Under the pieces are notes generated by a model. The model was not told where the DNA came from. It saw only the letters and a list, made by a program, of their open reading frames with translations, and made no database searches. Positions 1-6,747 of a stretch of 12,847 nucleotides of DNA are shown in pieces (the stretch's first letter is position 1; every line of letters starts with the position of its first letter). The position numbers and the translations under genes are program-made. The stretch is taken from the NCBI GenBank assembly GCA_031551595.1, contig JAVBNK010000085.1, positions 1 to 12,847 on the forward strand. The letters run 5' to 3'. The stretch comes from JAVBOW01 sp031551595. Lineage in GTDB: Bacteria > Bacteroidota > Bacteroidia > Bacteroidales > Rikenellaceae.

Positions 1-50
1 ATCAAGCTAATCAACCTGCTCAAAGCGGAGCAAACCAGAGAAGTTAACTC

Positions 51-66
51 GTTACTTATCCGTTAC
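51..66 (+). repeat. GTTAC-N6-GTTAC tandem pair
   Basis: GTTAC occurs at 51-55 and 62-66 with an 11-bp period, inside a nearly perfect 10-base direct repeat (CGTTACTTAT/CGTTACCTAT, 50-59 and 61-70). A third copy lies at 143-147, preceded 11 bp upstream by the near match GTTTC (132-136). They may be recombinase arm sites or sites of an inversion system. The role is inferred. Confidence 0.4.
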
Positions 67-69
67 CTA

Positions 70-106
70 TTCTGAATTATCACCAATCTAAACGATTGAT
101 TCAGAA
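70..106. repeat. Nested inverted repeat
   Basis: An outer arm TTCTGAAT (70-77) pairs with ATTCAGAA (99-106), and an inner arm CAATC (84-88) pairs with GATTG (94-98) around a TAAAC loop, leaving a six-base bulge (78-83). All 13 pairs are perfect. No T-run follows on either strand, so it is not a typical terminator. It could be a recombinase or transposase binding site at an element end, but that is a guess. Confidence 0.6.
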
Positions 107-195
107 AGGAATAATCCAAAGGCATAGGCTTGTTTCTAAATCGTTACCTGTCCCCAAAAACACTTTTGTAATCTACTTATTTTCAGCCAAAAAGA

Positions 196-1254
196 TTAAT
201 TCCTGTGCCTTGCACAATGGAAGGTTACGTTCTTCTCGATGCCGCAGATGGCGGCGATCTCCTTGAGGTAGTCGTTGACCTTCTGGTTCGATGGGATTTT
301 GAACAACCGACCGTCTTTGGTCTGGCCACCGTGCTTTTTGATAATGGCCAGCGGCACGTCCAGCAGCCGGACGTTGACTTGTGCCCCGGTCTTGATGCGG
401 GTGGTGTCGATCCACTGGTGGCCGTCGTCACCACGCACGATATCTGTTTCGAGCAGCTCCTTGAGGTCGATGGAGCAGAGGCCGCAGAAGCAACTGAACA
501 CGAACAGGTCGCGCACCTTTTCCAGTCGGGCCGAGGGCATCGGCTTGGTCATGAGCACATCTAATTCGGCTTTGGAAAGGTAGCCCCGGTCGACCTCCTC
601 GAAGCGCATCTTGAAGTTGGCGAAGGGGTCGCCCTGCACCCAGCCGTTGTTGTGAGCCACGTTATATACGGTGCGAAATCGCTGGATGAATTTCGTGTGG
701 TAGTTATGGCCGTTGCTGTCGCGGTTGCGCAGCCACACGAAGAAATCGTTGATGAATTTAAGGTTGATCTCGGCCACCGCCATATCCCGACGGCTGAACT
801 TCGCCTCGATGAACTCGGCCAGCAGATTGCGCGTGAGCACGTAGCGGGTGTGGGTCTTGTGGGTCGTGCCTTTGCCGACCATCTTCGCGTAGTCGTCGTT
901 GAACTGGTCGAAGAGCTCCAGCATCTTGATGCCGCGTTGGTCGAGGTTGAGCACAGCCTGCTTGACCCGGTCGGCGCTGACAACCTCGCCCTGCAAGACC
1001 ATTTCATTGTAGCGGGATTTGACCAGCGCCCGGAAATCGTCGAGCATGGCGTTGATTTGTTTCTCTTCGGCGGTCAGGCCGAGCGTCCGGCCCTCTTTGG
1101 TCAGCCAGCGTTCGGGTGCGATGTGGAATTTGGTGGTGAAGTGGGACATCTCGCCGTTGACGATGATGCGGGCGAGGACGGGAACCGTTCCGTCGGCTTT
1201 TGGTTTTCCTTTTTGAACGAGGAACCGGAGGGTGAATGTGCTTTTCGTGGTCAT
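196..1254 (-). pseudogene. Truncated tyrosine-type site-specific integrase/recombinase
   Basis: This is a tyrosine recombinase of the Bacteroidetes type used by integrative elements and invertases. Numbering from the ATG at 1254 (352 residues), an N-terminal arm-binding domain (about 1-95; begins MTTKSTFTLRFLV) is followed by a SAM-like core-binding domain (about 115-215) and the catalytic domain. The arginine usually found in the GLR-x-x-D motif is Cys260 (CGLCSIDL); loss of that arginine also occurs in some integrases of this group such as IntDOT. A lysine in RIKTG and the HCAR box (His346, Arg349) are present. The protein then ends within three residues, so the second histidine/tryptophan and the catalytic tyrosine are missing. 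I searched the adjacent sequence by eye in other frames and did not see the missing part, which points to truncation rather than a frameshift. An upstream ATG at 1293 is possible, but the domain fits a start at 1254. It should not recombine DNA on its own. Confidence 0.85.
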
Positions 1255-1408
1255 GGTTTTTGTGCTTTTATTCCGCCTTGCAAACTGCGACAAAATGCGG
1301 CAATTAACTTTGGCAGAGTGGTTTACACGACAAACATAACATCACTTTCCGGCACACGCAAGGGTGTTTCGTAATTTGTGACCACTTTTCGCACTTTGTC
1401 GACCACTG

Positions 1409-1424
1409 GTTACAAGTTGGTTAC
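1409..1424 (+). repeat. GTTAC-N6-GTTAC tandem pair
   Basis: GTTAC occurs at 1409-1413 and 1420-1424, an 11-bp period. The same spacing is seen at 51-55 and 62-66 on the other side of the integrase gene. Helical-turn spacing suits a protein binding one face of DNA, for example the arm-binding domain of the integrase. The role is inferred. Confidence 0.4.
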
Positions 1425-1455
1425 GGCGGGAAGTTTTTCGCAGCCTGTCGCCCGA

Positions 1456-1486
1456 TGTCGCACGCAAATTGCGTCAAAGCGCGACA
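1456..1486. repeat. Inverted repeat TGTCGC...GCGACA with inner palindrome
   Basis: TGTCGC (1456-1461) faces GCGACA (1481-1486), and between them lies ACGCAA-A-TTGCGT, itself a palindrome. A further TGTCGC sits at 1446-1451, and a GCGACA at 1287-1292 just ahead of the integrase start. These look like operator-type sites for a regulator or the recombinase. No protein can be assigned from sequence alone. Confidence 0.4.
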
Positions 1487-1660
1487 AATCAAAGCGTTGC
1501 GCTGGATTTCCGCGAGCACCACTAAAAGATAAGTATTTGATAAATAGCTATATATGAATTACAGAGATCGCCAGCACCAAATAATTTGGCACAAAAAAGA
1601 ATCGCCGACAATCATTTGATTATCAGCGCTTTTCTGTTTAAATGTGATCCCGCGGGGGCC

Positions 1661-1700
1661 CCGGCCGTTTTGAATCTCTATGGGTTCGATTCCCCGCCGG
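1661..1700 (+). other. tRNA/tmRNA T-arm-like fragment (possible attachment-site relic)
   Basis: The string GGGTTCGATTCCCC (from 1682) is the classic T-arm/T-loop sequence of tRNA or tmRNA genes, and CCGGC (1661-1665) can pair with GCCGG (1696-1700) in the place of an acceptor stem. There is no D-arm or anticodon arm upstream, so it is not a functional tRNA gene. Integrases often use the 3' end of tRNA or tmRNA genes as attachment sites and leave such a copy at the element border. A chance resemblance is possible. Confidence 0.3.
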
Positions 1701-1707
1701 TTTGGTT

Positions 1708-1726
1708 ACCCATGCGATGCATGGGT
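1708..1726. repeat. Perfect hairpin, 8-bp stem
   Basis: ACCCATGC (1708-1715) and GCATGGGT (1719-1726) form a perfect stem closed by GAT. It is the first of four hairpins packed between 1708 and 1907. No function is assigned. Confidence 0.6.
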
Positions 1727-1802
1727 TTCCTCCTCTCGGCCCGGCATAGTTCGCAAGCGACCTCTGCTCTCGCTCGCAGCGTCGGTTGCGGCGAACCTCT
1801 CC

Positions 1803-1854
1803 CCATCTCCCGCGGCTGGGGGCGAAATCGGAGATTTCGAGCCGCGGGAGATGG
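1803..1854. repeat. Long perfect inverted repeat with nested hairpin
   Basis: CCATCTCCCGCGGCT (1803-1817) pairs perfectly with 1840-1854. Inside, CGAAATC (1823-1829) pairs with GATTTCG (1833-1839) around GGA, leaving a GGGGG bulge (1818-1822) on one side. With 22 perfect pairs in 52 bases this is the strongest fold in the intergenic region. Asymmetric extrahelical bases on a folded strand recall single-strand recombination sites or structured RNAs, but no named family matches that I recognise. Confidence 0.75.
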
Positions 1855-1874
1855 CGATTGCCTCAGGCAATCGC
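1854..1874. repeat. Perfect hairpin, 9-bp stem
   Basis: GCGATTGCC (1854-1862) and GGCAATCGC (1866-1874) pair perfectly around TCA. The stem shares base 1854 with the larger inverted repeat just before it, so the two folds stack directly. Confidence 0.65.
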
Positions 1875-1887
1875 AGCCTTTACCATA

Positions 1888-1910
1888 CCCCGCAGCTTGC
1901 TGCGGGGTTG
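1888..1910 (+). terminator. Rho-independent terminator-like hairpin
   Basis: CCCCGCAG (1888-1895) pairs with CTGCGGGG (1900-1907) around a CTTG loop, and TTGTTTATT follows on the plus strand. It fits an intrinsic terminator for a plus-strand transcript. It also lies 20-39 bases past the stop of the minus-strand pseudogene at 1927 and may stop transcription of the ligA/dapA side, though the T-run is poor in that direction. Confidence 0.6.
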
Positions 1911-1926
1911 TTTATTACAGTCCGGA

Positions 1927-2572
1927 TTAATCGTTGTATTTCTTCTCCAGATACTTGACCCTGAGTTCCGAGATACGGCGTGAGATGACCGCGCATTCAT
2001 CCTGTTTGAACTTGGCATCCGGATCGTTGGCGAGGTCCCTCATATCGGATGCGGGAATGACCTTCTCGATCGGCAACAGCCGCTGGATGTTGCCGTAGTA
2101 ATCAAGGATATAGCGCCCTATGGCGGCGTTCTGTTTCAGCAATACCCGTTCACGCCTGACCGTTAACGCCTTGTATTCGGGGTTGCGATTGCGCATATCC
2201 GTCATGATACGCCATATCGTTTCCTGATTTTCTTTCGACGCAGGCAGGTTCGCGTATTTCTGATACTCCTTATTGTCCTGCCGCATTTCGTGCAGGCTGT
2301 GCCCGATGTCCGGAAACTCGCGATGGAGCGCCCCGATGTGACCCGCCGTATCGAACAACTGCCCGGCGTTGAAAGCCTGCATACCGAATATGGGTATCGT
2401 CTGTCCGGTCAGTTCACATTTTTCGATGTAGCGCTCGGAAATTGTGCGGTTAATTTCCAGAGAGCTCCTTATGGCGCTGTTCCTGTTTTGCGATCTGTCA
2501 CAGGACGGGGGTTTGTGCCCGGACCGTAACCGCCAGGATGCAGGTTGCCAGGCAAACCATGAATGTTCTCAT
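1927..2572 (-). pseudogene. Decayed gene for a secreted protein of unknown function, coupled to dapA
   Basis: The ATG at 2572 overlaps the dapA stop codon as ATGA, the usual sign of translational coupling. The first 24 codons encode a signal peptide (starts MRTFMVCLATCILAV, ends near VRAQ). A TGA stop at 2498-2500 follows. The same frame then reads on sensibly (QIAKQEQRHKELS) until about 2461, where the coding potential moves to another frame (LEINRTISERYIEKC...) that runs openly to 1927. The frame change falls at a CTCTCT dinucleotide run. Total length is not a multiple of three, which agrees with a one- or two-base indel. The intact ancestor would have had about 215 residues, with a charged, mostly helical, Lys/Glu/Arg-rich mature part. 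I do not recognise the family. Two independent lesions make decay more likely than a sequencing error, though an error could explain either one. Confidence 0.75.
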
Positions 2573-3453
2573 AAGTCGTATAGGTTTATGAGTTTCTCCA
2601 GTTTCTCCCGCAGCCCGTCGCTACCCGCTACGAGCGGCAAACGGACCGTGTGGCTGCATACGCCTTTGATCGCCAGGGCGGTCTTCACGCCTGCCGGGTT
2701 GCCTTCTTCGAACAGGGCGTCGGTGGCCTCCAGCAACTGCATGTGCAGCGAGGCCATCAGGGTCATATCGCCGTTCAGGCCTGCCTTGACCATGGCCGAC
2801 ACCTTGGCTGGGAATGCGTTGGCCGACACAGAGATCACCCCGTCGCCGCCCAGGGCCACCATCGGGGCGGCCATGTTGTCGTCGCCCGAGATCACCGCGA
2901 AACCTTCCGGGCGGTCGCGCAGGATGTATGAAACCTGCCCTGCGGAACCGCAGGCCTCTTTCGTGGCGATGACGTTGGGGCAATCGTGCGCCAGCCGCAG
3001 GGTGGTCTGCGCACTCATGTTCACGCCCGTGCGCCCGGGGACGTTATACAATATCAGCGGGAGCGGCGCGTCGGCGGCCAGCGCTTTATAATGCCGGTAG
3101 AGCCCTTCCTGCGTGGGCTTATTATAATAAGGGGTCACGCTCAGGATCGCCGTCACGCCCGACAGGTCGAATTGTCCGAACGCGCGGGCTACGGCGGCCG
3201 TGTCGTTGCCTCCGATGCCGGCTACGACAGGCAGTCCTGCCGTGTTGGATGCCTTTATGCACGCCAGCACATCGCATCTCTCTTCCGGGGCGAGGGTGGC
3301 GGTTTCGGCCGTAGTGCCCAGGGCGACCAGGTAGTCCGCCCCGCCTTTAGTGACATGGGCTACAAGGCGTTCAAGGGCAGCGAAATCAATCCCGCCCCCG
3401 CTCGTAAACGGCGTCACAAGGGCGACTCCGGTTCCTGTAATGTTATGTTTCAT
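2569..3453 (-). CDS. dapA: 4-hydroxy-tetrahydrodipicolinate synthase
   Basis: DapA condenses pyruvate with L-aspartate semialdehyde in the cytoplasm, the first committed step to meso-diaminopimelate and lysine. The 294-residue protein has the usual family length and a TIM-barrel pattern. Visible hallmarks are the GTTAE motif (46-50; Thr47 and Thr48 region), YYNKPTQEGLY (109-119), YNVPGRTG with Tyr136 and Arg141, and the Schiff-base lysine Lys165 in IATKEACG. GGDGVISV (202-209) follows later in the barrel. A perfect TAnnTTTG box sits 22 bases before the start. The gene's stop overlaps the start of the decayed secreted-protein gene, so the two once formed an operon. The related N-acetylneuraminate lyase family shares the fold, but the motif set and length fit DapA. 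Confidence 0.95.
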   Translation of the reverse strand: MKHNITGTGVALVTPFTSGGGIDFAALERLVAHVTKGGADYLVALGTTAETATLAPEERCDVLACIKASNTAGLPVVAGIGGNDTAAVARAFGQFDLSGVTAILSVTPYYNKPTQEGLYRHYKALAADAPLPLILYNVPGRTGVNMSAQTTLRLAHDCPNVIATKEACGSAGQVSYILRDRPEGFAVISGDDNMAAPMVALGGDGVISVSANAFPAKVSAMVKAGLNGDMTLMASLHMQLLEATDALFEEGNPAGVKTALAIKGVCSHTVRLPLVAGSDGLREKLEKLINLYDL

Positions 3454-3474
3454 ACAAATGTTGCAAATATTTCA

Positions 3475-3482
3475 CAAAGGTA
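3475..3482 (-). promoter_or_regulatory. Bacteroidetes -7 promoter box for dapA
   Basis: On the minus strand the bases read TACCTTTG, a perfect match to the Bacteroidetes -7 consensus TAnnTTTG, 22 bases before the dapA ATG. No clear -33 TTG element is seen at the usual distance. The implied 5' leader is only about 15 bases. Confidence 0.6.
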
Positions 3483-3712
3483 ATGTTTTTTCAAACGTGT
3501 GGTGCATCATAAATAAAACTCAGCCCAAAATATCTGTTTCTGACGCCTTCCGGCCTGCCTGCCACCGGATTATAACCGGCGTCGAGGGCATAAAACATTG
3601 AACAACTCGTTCCGGTAGCCTGGCGCAAATATTTTTTGCATGATTCTCAATCCCGCCCGGGCCTTCCATGACATACATTTCATCGCTGCCTGGCTTCCCG
3701 TATTGTTCCGGT

Positions 3713-5749
3713 TCAGAATAATTTGCCTTGTACAGGATCATCCGCGGCAGGTTTTTTCGCTGCCGCCGCCCCTAACATCGCCTCGAAATCAGTTTCCGAA
3801 ATGATCCGCACACCCTCTTTTTCGGCCTTCGTACGTTTCGCAGGCCCCATGTTCGCCCCTGCGAGCAGGTAATCCGTATTCCCGGACACCGCCGCAAGGT
3901 TGCGGCCGCCGTTGGCTTCGATCATCTCCTTGAGCCGGTCGCGGCTGTGGCGCTCGAACGTGCCTGAAATGACGAATGTTTTGCCTGCCAGCAGGTCGGA
4001 CGCCGCCCCGGCCGTTTCCTGTATGAATTGCAGGCCCGCAGCCCGAAGCCGCCCGATGATGCGCAGGTTGTCCGCGTCGGCGAAATATTGCAGGATGCTG
4101 TCGGCGATCACCCCTCCCACGTCGGGGGTTTCCAGCAGGCGTTCGCGGTCGGCCGCCATCACCGCATCGAGGTCGCCGAAGTGGGCGGCCACTTGCTTGG
4201 CGGTCGTTTCGCCCACGAAGCGTATCCCCAGCGCAAAAAACACCCTCGCGAAAGGCACTTCGGATGAGGCGGCAATGCCGTTCATAATGTTCCCGGCCGA
4301 TTTTTCCCCCAGTCGGGGCAGCACGGACAATTCGTTGGCGTCCAGGCTATAAAGATCGGCGATATCCCTGATCAGGTGCGAGCGGTAGAGCAGGGTGACC
4401 GTTTCCTCGCCGAGGCCTTCGATATCCATCGCGCGGCGCGAGGTGAAGTGGATGATGCGTCCCACGACCTGCGGCGGGCAGTGGTTCTGGTTGGGACAAT
4501 AATGTTTGGCCTGGCCCTCAAAACGCACCAGCGGCGTGCCGCACTCGGGACAGACCGTGGCGTATCCGAACGGCGTACTGTCCGCAGGGCGTTGCGAAAC
4601 ATCGACCCCGGTCACTTTCGGGATGATCTCGCCGCCCTTTTCGACATAGACCATATCGCCGATGCGGATATCGTGCAGGGCGATCTGGTCGGCATTGTGC
4701 AACGAGGCGCGTTTGACGGTCGTGCCGGCCAACTGTACCGGCTCGAGGTTGGCCACCGGCGTGACAGCTCCCGTGCGCCCGACCTGGAAATCGACCGACA
4801 GCAGCCGCGTGAGGGCCTGCTCGGCCCTGAATTTATAGGCGACGGCCCACCGCGGGGCCTTGGCGGTCGATCCCAGGAGTTCCCACAGCGTCATGTCGTT
4901 GATCTTCACGACCACGCCGTCCGTATCGTAGGGCAGCGTTTCGCGCACATCGTGCATCTCGTCTATGTAGGCCAGCACCTCTGCGATACTACCGCATAAC
5001 TGCATCCGGTCGGATATTTTAAAACCCCATGCACGCGCTTTCTCGAGGGCTTCCCAATGGGTTTTGAAGGGTAATTTCTCGCCGATCACGTAATACATGA
5101 AGCTGTCCAGCCCGCGGCGGGCGACGACTGCCGAACTTTGCTGCTTCAGGGTACCTGCGGCGGCATTGCGCGGATTGGCGAACAGGGCCTCGCCCGCCTC
5201 TTCGCGCTCGGCGTTCAGGCGGCGGAACGAGGCGTGCGGCATGAAAATTTCGCCCCGGATCTCGAAATGGGGCGGATAACCGTCGCCCATCAATTCCAGG
5301 GGAATACTGCGGATGGTGCGCACGTTGGCCGTCACGTCGTCGCCGCGCTGGCCGTCGCCGCGCGTGATCGCCTGCACCAGGCGGCCGTTTTCATAGGTAA
5401 GGCTGATGGCCGTGCCGTCGAACTTCAGTTCGCACACATACTCCACGGGCCCCGCCTCACGCTCTGCACGCGTGAAAAATTCCTCCAGTTCTTCCCTGGA
5501 GTAGGTATTCGAGAGCGAAAGCATGGGATAACGGTGTGCGGCGCTGCGGAATTCACCCGTCAGGTCGCTGCCTACGCGCTGCGTGGGGGAGTTGGGATCG
5601 AAGTCCCCGGGATGCCGCGCTTCGAGCTCCTGCAGCTCGCGCAGCATCGCGTCGTACTGTTGGTCGCTGACCTGGGGGGCGTTGGCGATGTAGTAAAGGT
5701 AATTATGGCGGTTCAGCTCGCGGCGCAGCTCCGCTATGCGTGGGTTCAT
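3713..5749 (-). CDS. ligA: NAD-dependent DNA ligase LigA
   Basis: LigA seals nicks in DNA during replication and repair using NAD+ as the adenylate donor. The 678-residue protein has all expected parts: the Ia domain with YxYY-x-x-x-xPxxSDxxYD-type NAD-binding residues (about 18-33), the adenylation core with the AMP-accepting lysine Lys109 in the KFDG motif (109-112), TRGDGxxGDDVT (129-140), an OB fold (about 315-395), a four-cysteine zinc finger (Cys400, Cys403, Cys418, Cys424), helix-hairpin-helix repeats, and a C-terminal BRCT domain (about 595-665). The tail is short and rich in Ala and Lys. The start at 5749 places the Tyr-rich motif where the family has it. A TACCTTTA box lies 19 bases upstream. 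The gene is separated from dapA by about 260 bases and seems to be its own unit. Confidence 0.97.
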   Translation of the reverse strand: MNPRIAELRRELNRHNYLYYIANAPQVSDQQYDAMLRELQELEARHPGDFDPNSPTQRVGSDLTGEFRSAAHRYPMLSLSNTYSREELEEFFTRAEREAGPVEYVCELKFDGTAISLTYENGRLVQAITRGDGQRGDDVTANVRTIRSIPLELMGDGYPPHFEIRGEIFMPHASFRRLNAEREEAGEALFANPRNAAAGTLKQQSSAVVARRGLDSFMYYVIGEKLPFKTHWEALEKARAWGFKISDRMQLCGSIAEVLAYIDEMHDVRETLPYDTDGVVVKINDMTLWELLGSTAKAPRWAVAYKFRAEQALTRLLSVDFQVGRTGAVTPVANLEPVQLAGTTVKRASLHNADQIALHDIRIGDMVYVEKGGEIIPKVTGVDVSQRPADSTPFGYATVCPECGTPLVRFEGQAKHYCPNQNHCPPQVVGRIIHFTSRRAMDIEGLGEETVTLLYRSHLIRDIADLYSLDANELSVLPRLGEKSAGNIMNGIAASSEVPFARVFFALGIRFVGETTAKQVAAHFGDLDAVMAADRERLLETPDVGGVIADSILQYFADADNLRIIGRLRAAGLQFIQETAGAASDLLAGKTFVISGTFERHSRDRLKEMIEANGGRNLAAVSGNTDYLLAGANMGPAKRTKAEKEGVRIISETDFEAMLGAAAAKKPAADDPVQGKLF

Positions 5750-5767
5750 ACGTATCCTTTTGACGGG

Positions 5768-5775
5768 TAAAGGTA
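5768..5775 (-). promoter_or_regulatory. Probable -7 promoter box for ligA
   Basis: The minus strand reads TACCTTTA, one mismatch from TAnnTTTG, 19 bases before the ligA ATG. Position and sequence match the boxes in front of dapA and the DUF4294 gene. No -33 element is convincing. Confidence 0.45.
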
Positions 5776-5868
5776 TTAATTTTATGCCAAAGCCGTCAGC
5801 CCTCTAAAGAAAAAGCCGTATCTCCGGAAAAAATAGGGCGAACGATGATCGAATATTTAAATTTTGAT

Positions 5869-5876
5869 TATACTTG
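5869..5876 (+). promoter_or_regulatory. Probable -7 promoter box for the acidic-tail protein
   Basis: The plus strand reads TATACTTG, one mismatch from the Bacteroidetes TAnnTTTG consensus, about 30 bases before the ATG at 5906. The surrounding sequence (5850-5885) is AT-rich, unlike the genes on both sides. Confidence 0.45.
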
Positions 5877-5905
5877 CACAAAATTTTCATCACAGAGAGA
5901 TACAT

Positions 5906-6211
5906 ATGGCAACCCAACAGAACACAAAGAAAAGGATAGTAATAAGTTACCATAACCTGCCCGTCGAACTTCAGGACGAGCTCAAGAGGCAATATCCCCA
6001 CGGCTTCACCGACCATATGCTGAGGATCGAGAAGGGGCCGGGCGACTTTTTTTACGCCGTGGTGCTCGAAACCGAGGAGGTGAACTACCTGGTGAAGGTC
6101 GATGTGAAGATCGACGACCGCGTCGAAGAGGAGGAGGATAAGGAGTACTACGAAGAGGATATCAAAGGCGCAGACGACATACTCGAAAACGAAGAATCGG
6201 ACGACGAATAA
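5906..6211 (+). CDS. Small conserved protein with acidic C-terminal tail, unknown function
   Basis: The 101-residue product starts MATQQNTKKRIVISY; an earlier in-frame ATG at 5864 would lie before the promoter box and is rejected. Residues 1-75 look like a compact folded domain (YHNLPVELQDELKRQYPHGF, then FFYAVVLETEEVNYLVKVDVKID). Residues 74-101 are dominated by Glu and Asp and are probably disordered. It has no signal peptide or membrane segment, so it should be cytoplasmic. Similar small proteins with the same layout occur across Bacteroidetes as conserved hypotheticals, to my recollection. Acidic tails often bind basic proteins or mimic DNA, but nothing here proves that. A strong hairpin terminator follows 47 bases after the stop. 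Confidence 0.8.
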   Translation: MATQQNTKKRIVISYHNLPVELQDELKRQYPHGFTDHMLRIEKGPGDFFYAVVLETEEVNYLVKVDVKIDDRVEEEEDKEYYEEDIKGADDILENEESDDE

Positions 6212-6257
6212 AGGCCGCAACGTCGGGAAAATGCATTTTCGGGCGGATGCGGAAACT

Positions 6258-6293
6258 AAAATGGTACGGATCGTGCATCCGTACCATTTTGTT
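6258..6293 (+). terminator. Rho-independent terminator
   Basis: AAAATGGTACGGAT (6258-6271) pairs perfectly with 6277-6290 around CGTGC, and the 3' arm ends in TTTTGTTT. This 14-bp stem with flanking A and T runs can stop transcription in both directions. It closes the acidic-tail gene at 6211. The next gene starts only 14 bases after it, so that gene either relies on readthrough or has its promoter within the hairpin. A separate 14-base palindrome (GAAAATGCATTTTC) lies at 6227-6240. Confidence 0.8.
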
Positions 6294-6306
6294 TAACCAC
6301 AGAACA

Positions 6307-6525
6307 ATGAACAACGACCGTACCTACCGCAACGACGAGATCACCGTCTATTGGAAACCCGACCTGTGCTGCCATTCCACGCGCTGCATCCGCAACCTGC
6401 CCGGTGTGTTCAACCTGGGGCGCAAGCCCTGGATCGACCTTTCGGCCGGATCGACCGCAAAGATCATCGAAACGGTCGAGATGTGCCCGACCGGCGCACT
6501 GTCTTATAAAAAGCATGTGAAATAA
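6307..6525 (+). CDS. YjdI-like (4Fe-4S) mono-cluster protein
   Basis: This 72-residue protein matches the small Fer4_19/YjdI family of divergent single-cluster [4Fe-4S] ferredoxins. It shows Cys21-x5-Cys27 with an adjoining His23 (LCCHSTRC), the family phrase VFNLGRKPWI (34-43), and the distal cysteine Cys60 in EMCPTGAL. Only three family cysteines are conserved, plus the histidine, so cluster ligation is not the classical four-cysteine type; Cys22 is an extra cysteine here. It probably serves as a cytoplasmic electron carrier or redox sensor, but no partner is known from the sequence. The ATG at 6307 is chosen because the in-frame ATG at 6247 lies before the terminator hairpin. Confidence 0.85.
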   Translation: MNNDRTYRNDEITVYWKPDLCCHSTRCIRNLPGVFNLGRKPWIDLSAGSTAKIIETVEMCPTGALSYKKHVK

Positions 6526-6722
6526 GTTCGGCTTCTTCCGGCAGACTTTTTTGTCTTGACACGAAATAAGGTATGTCGCCTTCGGGCGAACCGGGGCCGT
6601 TGTCCCGGCGGCGGTTGATTTCACCGGTCAACGGGAGGCGGAATAGTGACGGAAGATTAACCCTGATCGATATGCTGTTCGGAAAATGGCGGTTCCATGC
6701 GCCGGATATCCTGAGGAATTCT

Positions 6723-6747
6723 GCGGGGCCGGTCAGAGCAGCCCCGC
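6723..6747. repeat. GC-rich inverted repeat over the DUF4294 gene end
   Basis: GCGGGGC (6723-6729) and GCCCCGC (6741-6747) form a 7-bp stem whose loop contains the stop codon of the minus-strand DUF4294 gene. There is no T-run after it on the minus strand, so termination activity is doubtful. It may stabilise the 3' end of the mRNA. Confidence 0.35.

Larger units (their letters stand above)
1..195. other. AT-rich non-coding flank, probably foreign or rearranged
   Basis: No credible gene is visible here. The stretch is clearly more AT-rich than the integrase next to it, and the change happens where the integrase reading frame loses family similarity (about base 204). It contains a nested inverted repeat (70-106) and three GTTAC pentamers, two of them spaced exactly 11 bp apart. 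It may be the end of another mobile element, or the flank of an insertion or inversion that cut the integrase. The origin is an inference; only composition, repeats and the absence of a gene are seen directly. Confidence 0.5.
1255..1926. other. Gene-free region upstream of the integrase, probable attachment/regulatory DNA
   Basis: About 670 bases carry no convincing gene on either strand. Part one (1370-1490) is rich in short repeats: a TTTG-T-(C)-GACCACT direct repeat near 1374-1407, GTTAC pairs at 1409-1424, and TGTCGC/GCGACA boxes. Part two (about 1500-1640) is AT-rich without clear structure. Part three (1661-1907) has a tRNA T-arm-like sequence and four consecutive hairpins. The layout, repeats plus a tRNA-like 3' end upstream of an integrase gene, resembles the attachment region of an integrative element. 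That reading is inferred. Confidence 0.5.

Noticed and set aside
652..1374. A 240-codon plus-strand frame opposite the integrase
   Set aside because: The minus strand encodes recognisable recombinase domains; the opposite frame is rich in Val, Glu, His and Asp with no known motif.
1630..1710. A complete tRNA gene
   Set aside because: Only the T-arm and a possible acceptor-like stem are present; no D-arm or anticodon arm can be folded upstream.
1586..1983. Overlapping plus-strand frames of 65-114 codons in the hairpin region
   Set aside because: They run through inverted repeats and a terminator, have no domain features, and extend into the minus-strand pseudogene.
3520..3741. A 73-codon minus-strand frame downstream of and overlapping the end of ligA
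   Set aside because: No recognisable domain, composition unlike neighbouring genes, and it starts inside the ligA 3' end without a ribosome binding site. It could be a real small gene, but I cannot support it.
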